Position numbers and translations under genes: made by a program. The notes under the pieces were generated by a model. That model was not told the origin of the DNA and did not search any database. It saw only the letters and a program-made list of their open reading frames with translations. A stretch of 64,000 nucleotides of DNA from Rhodococcoides kyotonense (GTDB taxonomy: Bacteria; Actinomycetota; Actinomycetes; Mycobacteriales; Mycobacteriaceae): NCBI RefSeq assembly GCF_900188125.1, contig NZ_FZOW01000010.1, positions 1-64,000 on the forward strand. Direction: 5' to 3'. Each line of letters opens with the position of its first letter. The first letter of the stretch is position 1. Positions 59,432 to 64,000 of the stretch are shown here, one piece after another.

Positions 59432-60118
59432 GTGTCGTCGTTCGTCACCGGAGTCACCCTGGACTCGTTCGATCAATTGCCGGCTCACACGAGACGGTGT
59501 CGCTTCTGGGTGCTCGATCCGAAGTCCGTCGCTCCCGGTTCCGAGTCCCTCGATCTCGAATTCGAGAACGAGGCATGGCTGTCGATGATCATGCTCGAGT
59601 GGGGTTCGTGCGGTCAGATGCTCTCGAGCGGTGGAGAGACCGTCGGCTGCGCTCTGTACTCACCACCCGGAGCCGTTCCCCGCGCATCGACGTTCCCGAC
59701 GTCACCCGTCAGTGCAGACGCAGTCCTGTTGACGACGCTGCGAGTCGAATCGGAAGTCGATCGCGAAGACCACTCTGCGTCGCTGATTCAGGCCGTCGTC
59801 GCCGATCTGGTCAATCGTGGTGTGCGGGCCCTCGAGGCCTTCGGTATTCGGAGGACCGCCGACGACGCGAAGACCGGACCCAACGCGACGGCGCAGCTCG
59901 TCTGTTCGGATACCGCGTGCATGATCGATGCCGACTTCCTCGAGAAGATGGGGTTCGACGTCGTTGCTCCCCATCACCGCTACCCGCGGCTGCGACTCGA
60001 GTTGGATCGTGATCACGGATGGAAGCAGGACGTCGAGTCGGCGCTCGAGCGGCTACTGATCGCGGCCAGTCTGACGATGGTCGATATCGAGCACAAGGAC
60101 CCCGTCGGCGTCGGATAA
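59432..60118 (+). CDS. GNAT-like acetyltransferase family protein, conserved beside parB
   Basis: A 228-residue protein occupying the position of mycobacterial Rv3916c between parB and cwlM. It resembles GNAT folds: a central strand-helix (DAVLLTTLRVESEV, then HSASLIQAVVADLVNRGVRALEAFGI) and a late segment with DADFLEKMGFDVVAPHHRYPRLRL, typical of acetyltransferase C-termini. No clear Q/RxxGxG/A acetyl-CoA loop is visible, so activity is uncertain. Start GTG 59432 follows GGAGG upstream. Its stop lies inside a terminator hairpin. Confidence 0.8.
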   Translation: MSSFVTGVTLDSFDQLPAHTRRCRFWVLDPKSVAPGSESLDLEFENEAWLSMIMLEWGSCGQMLSSGGETVGCALYSPPGAVPRASTFPTSPVSADAVLLTTLRVESEVDREDHSASLIQAVVADLVNRGVRALEAFGIRRTADDAKTGPNATAQLVCSDTACMIDADFLEKMGFDVVAPHHRYPRLRLELDRDHGWKQDVESALERLLIAASLTMVDIEHKDPVGVG

Positions 60119-60127
60119 CCGACGGGG
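60100..60127. terminator. Terminator shared by the acetyltransferase gene and cwlM
   Basis: CCCCGTCGG at 60100-60108 pairs with CCGACGGGG at 60119-60127 across a 10-nt loop that includes the acetyltransferase stop codon. It lies between convergent genes. Confidence 0.65.
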
Positions 60128-60130
60128 GAG

Positions 60131-61321
60131 CTAGCTACGTTCCGAAGCAGCCAGTTCTTCGGCCAACAGTTCGGCGAAAGTGAATGTGCCAGTGGGCTGA
60201 TCGTCCTGGCCGAGGAGGTACAGGCGCTTCACCGCGATCAGAATTGCCTCGGCGATGATGTCGCGTGAGCGAGGGTCGCTGAGTACTTCGATGTCGGAAG
60301 CATTGGTGAGGTAGCCGATGTCCAGTTGGACGGTCGGCATGTTGGTGAGCCGCAACAGATCCCAAGTGCGACCGTGACTACGGCAATCGAGAAGCGGTGT
60401 GCGAGCCACGATTTCGCGTTGGATGTAGCCGGTCAGCACCTGACCGATGAGCGATGTCGATCCGTGTGAATTGCCGAAATGGAAACTTGCGACGCCATTG
60501 GCGGCGGGACTGGAACTCGAGGCGCACCGCAACGAGATCATCAGATCGGCATTGAAGGCGTTGGACGTTTCCGCGCGTTCGGCGACACTCGGATTGGTGC
60601 CGCGGGCACGAGAGAGGAACGTTTCCATCCCCGTCGCGGCCATTCTGCCTTCGAGGCGGCTGGCGACGTCCCACAGAATCTCGGCTTCGCTGATGCGGCC
60701 GAAGATGCCGTCGACGATGAGTCCGGTGTCGGCACCGCCGAGATCCGGGTCGATCACGATGCGTTTGCCGGTCAGTTGCGGACCGGACTGACGAACCAGT
60801 TCTTCCTCGCTGATGGCGTGCGGCGACCCACCGGTGACGCGGGCGCCGAGCAGGTCCAGTGAGCGCAGTGTCGCGGGACCGCAGATGCCGTCGGGTGACA
60901 GGCCGATCTCACGCTGGAAGGACGACAAGCCGTCGTGCGTCTTGGGTCCGAAGTAGCCGTCGACACGTTCGCTGTAGAAGCCGAGGTCCTGAAGACGCGT
61001 CTGCAAGGTGGCGACGTCGTCACCGTAGAGAGGGGCCGACAGTTGGTAGATCAGCGTACGAGCACCGAGGCGGTACGACGCCTCCTTGAGGAATCGATAG
61101 GTGGCTTGGCCGACGACACCGTCGACGAGCAGGCCACGATGCTGCTGGAATGCGCGGACTGCGCTGTCGAGCGCACTGTCGAACTCCGACACCGGTGCTG
61201 TCCAGTGCAGTGGGTCCGCCGAGTGCGCCGCAGCGTCTTCCTGCAGAAAACCCAGGGAGACGAGAGTGCTCCGTACCTCCGCAACGGCGGGTCCTGAATC
61301 GCCGCGACTGAGTCGGTGCAT
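60131..61321 (-). CDS. cwlM: CwlM, amidase-like regulator of peptidoglycan precursor synthesis
   Basis: A 396-residue protein with two peptidoglycan-binding-type repeats (about 5-75 and 95-160: VDGVVGQATYRFLKEA; VDGYFGPKTHDGLSSFQ) and an Amidase_3 domain (about 188-375: IVIDPDLGGADTG, LSRARGTNP, DLMISLRCASSSS). It has no signal peptide. In mycobacteria CwlM is cytoplasmic, is phosphorylated by PknB and then activates MurA. At the first zinc position Amidase_3 enzymes have His; here the stretch is IDPDLGG, which supports a regulatory, non-catalytic role. Confidence 0.92.
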   Translation of the reverse strand: MHRLSRGDSGPAVAEVRSTLVSLGFLQEDAAAHSADPLHWTAPVSEFDSALDSAVRAFQQHRGLLVDGVVGQATYRFLKEASYRLGARTLIYQLSAPLYGDDVATLQTRLQDLGFYSERVDGYFGPKTHDGLSSFQREIGLSPDGICGPATLRSLDLLGARVTGGSPHAISEEELVRQSGPQLTGKRIVIDPDLGGADTGLIVDGIFGRISEAEILWDVASRLEGRMAATGMETFLSRARGTNPSVAERAETSNAFNADLMISLRCASSSSPAANGVASFHFGNSHGSTSLIGQVLTGYIQREIVARTPLLDCRSHGRTWDLLRLTNMPTVQLDIGYLTNASDIEVLSDPRSRDIIAEAILIAVKRLYLLGQDDQPTGTFTFAELLAEELAASERS

Positions 61322-61431
61322 ACCTGATTACCTCTCGTCGAAAATAGGTCGACTTCCCTGTGGACAGTATCCACTTCCGGACTGATTCTCGAGGACGTCC
61401 GGAAGTGCACGTTGCCCACGCCTTGGGAGCC

Positions 61432-61459
61432 GATGTGCCGACGAGCGCGTCGGCACATC
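61432..61459. terminator. Hairpin between trxA and cwlM
   Basis: A perfect 12-bp stem GATGTGCCGACG/CGTCGGCACATC with loop AGCG, 58 nt after the trxA stop on the minus strand. No T-run. Probably separates trxB-trxA from cwlM transcription. Confidence 0.6.
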
Positions 61460-61516
61460 AGATGATTGTCGCAGAAAGTGTTCGCCGGACTGCAATCCAC
61501 GCCGTCCGGCGACGGA

Positions 61517-61849
61517 TCACAACACCGAGTCGAGGTCCTTGAGCAGGGCTGCTTTACCCTTTGCTCCGACGATCTGCTTGACGGGCTTGCCACCCTGGAA
61601 CAGGATCAACGTCGGAATCGACATGACCTTGAAGTCACGCGCCGCCTGGGGGTTGGCGTCGATGTCCAACTTGGCGATGGTGAGTTTGTCGGCGTGCTCG
61701 GCTGCGATCTCTTCGAGGACCGGAGCGACCATCTTGCACGGACCGCACCACGTGGCCCAGAAGTCGACGAGTACAGGCTTCTCGCTGGTCAGGACATCAT
61801 CGGCGAACGATGCGTCGGTGATGGTGACGGTCTTCTTGTCGTCGGACAT
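61517..61849 (-). CDS. trxA: Thioredoxin
   Basis: A 110-residue classical thioredoxin with active site WATWCGPCKMVAP at about 31-43 and the cis-Pro loop MSIPTLILFQGGKP. Reduces protein disulfides using electrons from the trxB product. It begins 43 nt after trxB, in the same transcript. Confidence 0.97.
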   Translation of the reverse strand: MSDDKKTVTITDASFADDVLTSEKPVLVDFWATWCGPCKMVAPVLEEIAAEHADKLTIAKLDIDANPQAARDFKVMSIPTLILFQGGKPVKQIVGAKGKAALLKDLDSVL

Positions 61850-61892
61850 CGGGGTGTATCTCCTTCGGTGATCGAGCGGTGAGATGGTGGGA

Positions 61893-62879
61893 TCAGGCTG
61901 TGACTGCGTCGACCGGCTGATCGGCGTGTTCGAGAGTATTGCTCGTGATGTCGCCCTGCTCGGCGAGCCAACGCTCGGCGTCGATCGACGCGGTGCAACC
62001 GGTGCCTGCTGCGGTGATGGCCTGCTGGTACACGTGGTCCACCAGGTCGCCGGCCGCGAACACGCCCTCGATGGACGTGGCCGAGGATGGCGACGCGACC
62101 TTCACGTATCCGGCGTCGTCGAGCTCGACCTGGCCTTTGACGAGTTCGCTACGCGGATCGTGACCGATAGCGACGAACATGCCGGTGATATCCAAGGTCG
62201 AGGTCTCTCCGGCAGCGTTCTCCAAGGTGAGACCCGTCACCGACGTGTCGCCCAACACCTCGAGCACCTTGGTGTCGGTCAGGAAACGGATCTTGTCGTT
62301 GTTCTTCGCGCGTTCGAGCATGATGCGCGATGCTCGGAATTCGCTGCGACGGTGAACGATCGTGACGCTGCGAGCGAAACGGGTCAGGAACGTGGCCTCT
62401 TCCATCGCGGAATCGCCACCGCCGATGACGGCGATGTCCTGGTCGCGGAAGAAGAATCCGTCACACGTCGCACAAGCGCTGACGCCGCGACCGAGCAGCT
62501 TCTCCTCACCGGGAATGTTCAGGTATCGCGCAGCTGCGCCCATCGCGAGGATGACGGCGCGCGCCTGATACGTTTCGCCACCGGCAGAGACGGTCTTGAT
62601 CTCGCCACTGAGGTTCAACTCTTCGACGTCTTCGGTGCGGATGTCGGCTCCGAAGCGCTTCGCCTGCTCACGCATCTGTTCCATCAGATCCGGACCCATG
62701 ATGCCGTCGCGGAATCCGGGGAAGTTCTCGACGTCGGTCGTGGTCATGAGAGCACCACCGAACTGTGTTCCTTCGAACAGAATCGGCTCCAGCTCAGCCC
62801 TGGCTGCGTACACACCTGCGGTGTATCCGGCCGGTCCCGAGCCGACGATGATGAGATCGTGAACCTTGGGCGTAGTCAT
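61893..62879 (-). CDS. trxB: Thioredoxin-disulfide reductase
   Basis: A 328-residue low-molecular-weight flavoprotein reductase using NADPH. FAD motif [15 protein letters not shown] near 13, redox-active CATC in [13 protein letters not shown] near 134, NADPH motif [11 protein letters not shown] and the second FAD motif [19 protein letters not shown] 62879 follows GGAAGG by about 6 nt. Usual mycobacterial order sigM-rsmA-trxB-trxA-cwlM. Confidence 0.97.
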   Translation of the reverse strand: MTTPKVHDLIIVGSGPAGYTAGVYAARAELEPILFEGTQFGGALMTTTDVENFPGFRDGIMGPDLMEQMREQAKRFGADIRTEDVEELNLSGEIKTVSAGGETYQARAVILAMGAAARYLNIPGEEKLLGRGVSACATCDGFFFRDQDIAVIGGGDSAMEEATFLTRFARSVTIVHRRSEFRASRIMLERAKNNDKIRFLTDTKVLEVLGDTSVTGLTLENAAGETSTLDITGMFVAIGHDPRSELVKGQVELDDAGYVKVASPSSATSIEGVFAAGDLVDHVYQQAITAAGTGCTASIDAERWLAEQGDITSNTLEHADQPVDAVTA

Positions 62880-63031
62880 GCGGGCCTTCCGATAGATGTT
62901 CTGTGCCGACGAGGGTGCTGCCGACGGATATGACAACACCAGGGTAGAGGGTGTTGTTCCCAGCGGGCTCGAGGCGCAAACGACAGCGGTGACTTCAGCC
63001 CACGACGGTGCTGCCGAAGGGACGACGAGGT

Positions 63032-63736
63032 TCAGCTCAGGTCACGGCGAAACAGCGGATTCGGGTCGCCCGTCCCGCAGCCGGAGCCGACGGCCAGAAC
63101 AGTGAGGCCGGCCTCGGGGCTGCGAGACAGGACCAACATGGTGCCCGCATGGCCGTCGATGTCGACGGGCGCCGCGCCGAGAACCGTGCTGGATCGGTCG
63201 ATTCCGTTGGCCTGCAGACAATCCGGGAGATCCCCGGAATCGATGAGCTGCACCGGATCTCGCTGTGCCATCACCGAATTGACGACCGAATCGTCGATGT
63301 CGGACGATTCGAGGGTCAGAACGGGCTTCTCGGCGACGACGTCGGGCTCGGATGTGTCGGAGCTGTGAACGAAAATGCTTGTGGCAGTGGCGATCACAAC
63401 GAGCACTGCGGCAGCGATCCCGAGCAACCGAACGGAACGACGGCGGGAACGCGCACGTCCGATCGTGGGAATACCGGCGCCGGCAAGGGTGCGATCGATA
63501 CGTTCGGCGATGTCCGGAGGCATCGGCTCCCCGGCGTCGAGGTCCGCTCCGAGATCTCCGAGACGGGCGGACACCGCGTCGAGCGCAGCGAGGACCCGCC
63601 TGGCGTCTGCGTCCGCTTCGACGATCGGCCACAGTTGGTCGCTGACGGATCGCGGCAGAACGCCTGCATGCAAGTCGGCCAACAACTCGAGTGAGTACGG
63701 CGCGACGGGTAGTGGCTCGGTACCGCGTGACGTCAC
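63032..63736 (-). CDS. rsmA: SigM anti-sigma factor (RsmA-like)
   Basis: A 234-residue single-pass membrane protein. The cytoplasmic N-terminus (about 1-95) should bind the sigma factor; [13 protein letters not shown] resembles the actinobacterial anti-sigma helix, without an HxxxCxxC zinc motif. The membrane helix is [20 protein letters not shown] near residue 103, and the outer domain has a pair of Cys (DCLQANG and GSGCGTG). Start GTG 63736 follows AGGAG by 7 nt. The sigM stop lies 58 nt upstream. Confidence 0.85.
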   Translation of the reverse strand: MTSRGTEPLPVAPYSLELLADLHAGVLPRSVSDQLWPIVEADADARRVLAALDAVSARLGDLGADLDAGEPMPPDIAERIDRTLAGAGIPTIGRARSRRRSVRLLGIAAAVLVVIATATSIFVHSSDTSEPDVVAEKPVLTLESSDIDDSVVNSVMAQRDPVQLIDSGDLPDCLQANGIDRSSTVLGAAPVDIDGHAGTMLVLSRSPEAGLTVLAVGSGCGTGDPNPLFRRDLS

Positions 63737-63794
63737 TGCGGTCTCCTCTCCCCTGCGCACATATGCCTACACAGGGTAAGACGTGATGAAACGG

Positions 63795-64000
63795 CTATCG
63801 GTTCCCGTCGTCGCGCAAGTCCTGCAGCTGCACCGCCAACTTCTGTCTGGCTCTGGCGCAGCGACTCTTGATCGTCCCGGTCGGGACGCCGAGCAGCGCG
63901 GCCGCGTCGGCGACCGAGTAACCCTCCATGTCGACGGCGACGACAGCGGCGCGTTGTTCCGGAGGAAGCGCCATGAGCGCGGTGCGCACCTCGATGGACG
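63795..64000 (-). CDS. sigM: ECF sigma factor SigM, C-terminal part (cut by window edge)
   Basis: The last 67 residues or so of an ECF sigma factor. Region 4 is clear: ALPPEQRAAVVAVDMEGYSV, then the helix-turn-helix AAALLGVPTGTIKSRCARARQ, which contacts the -35 element. The gene's start lies beyond position 64000. Identity as SigM comes from the following rsmA-trxB-trxA-cwlM genes. Confidence 0.9.
   Translation of the reverse strand, partial: SIEVRTALMALPPEQRAAVVAVDMEGYSVADAAALLGVPTGTIKSRCARARQKLAVQLQDLRDDGNR

Overview
The window is chromosomal DNA of a high-GC actinobacterium of the order Mycobacteriales, most likely Rhodococcus or a close Nocardiaceae relative. This rests on the gene order around the origin (sigM-rsmA-trxB-trxA-cwlM, parB-parA-rsmG-jag-yidC-yidD-rnpA-rpmH, dnaA-dnaN-gnd-recF-dciA, gyrB-gyrA, then the fhaA-fhaB-pstP-rodA-pbpA-pknA-pknB block), on frequent GTG starts and four-base stop/start overlaps, and on Actinobacteria-specific families (CrgA, CwsA, DLW-39, CwlM, DUF3566). 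Genus is inferred; no 16S rRNA is present.

Layout. 1-14.6 kb: an accessory biosynthetic operon on the minus strand: acyl-CoA dehydrogenase, hotdog thioesterase, Baeyer-Villiger-type monooxygenase, alpha/beta hydrolase, a 2384-residue FAAL-ACP-KS-AT-DH-KR-ACP polyketide synthase, and a frameshifted condensation-domain gene running off the left edge. A divergent DHA2-type MFS exporter lies upstream. 14.6-16.8 kb: a small membrane protein, a hydrolase divergent from an HxlR regulator, and tRNA-Leu, which marks the border with the core chromosome. 17-26.6 kb: the cell-wall growth operon fhaA-fhaB-pstP-rodA-pbpA-pknA-pknB (FHA readers, phosphatase, glycosyltransferase, transpeptidase, two Ser/Thr kinases). 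26.7-34.9 kb: trpG/pabA, DUF881, crgA, a PH-like membrane protein, map, an XRE regulator, rhomboid protease, ppiA, cwsA, a WXG-type DUF1023 hydrolase and a diguanylate cyclase. 35.4-42.1 kb: tRNA-Ala, a DLW-39 peptide gene, tRNA-Ile, DUF3566, gyrA, gyrB. 42.4-44.4 kb: a ferredoxin-reductase/hydrolase pair set inside the normally tight gyrB-recF neighbourhood. 44.5-51.4 kb: dciA, recF, gnd, dnaN, dnaA and rpmH with DnaA boxes in the intergenic regions on both sides of dnaA (oriC). 51.4-64 kb: rnpA, yidD, yidC, jag, a 2.4-kb non-coding stretch studded with parS sites, rsmG, parA, parB, a GNAT-like protein, cwlM, trxA, trxB, an anti-sigma factor and the end of sigM.

How it works together. The right three quarters is the replication-segregation-cell-wall control centre. 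DnaA/DnaN/DciA/gyrase start and sustain replication; ParA/ParB act on eight parS-like sites; PknA/PknB, PstP, FhaA/FhaB, CwlM, CrgA and CwsA tie growth and division to envelope synthesis. The most notable non-standard signal is a group of four perfect DnaA boxes inside and at the start of the PH-protein gene next to crgA, 20 kb from oriC. The left end is a lipid-polyketide cluster whose product I cannot name; its last gene looks decayed.
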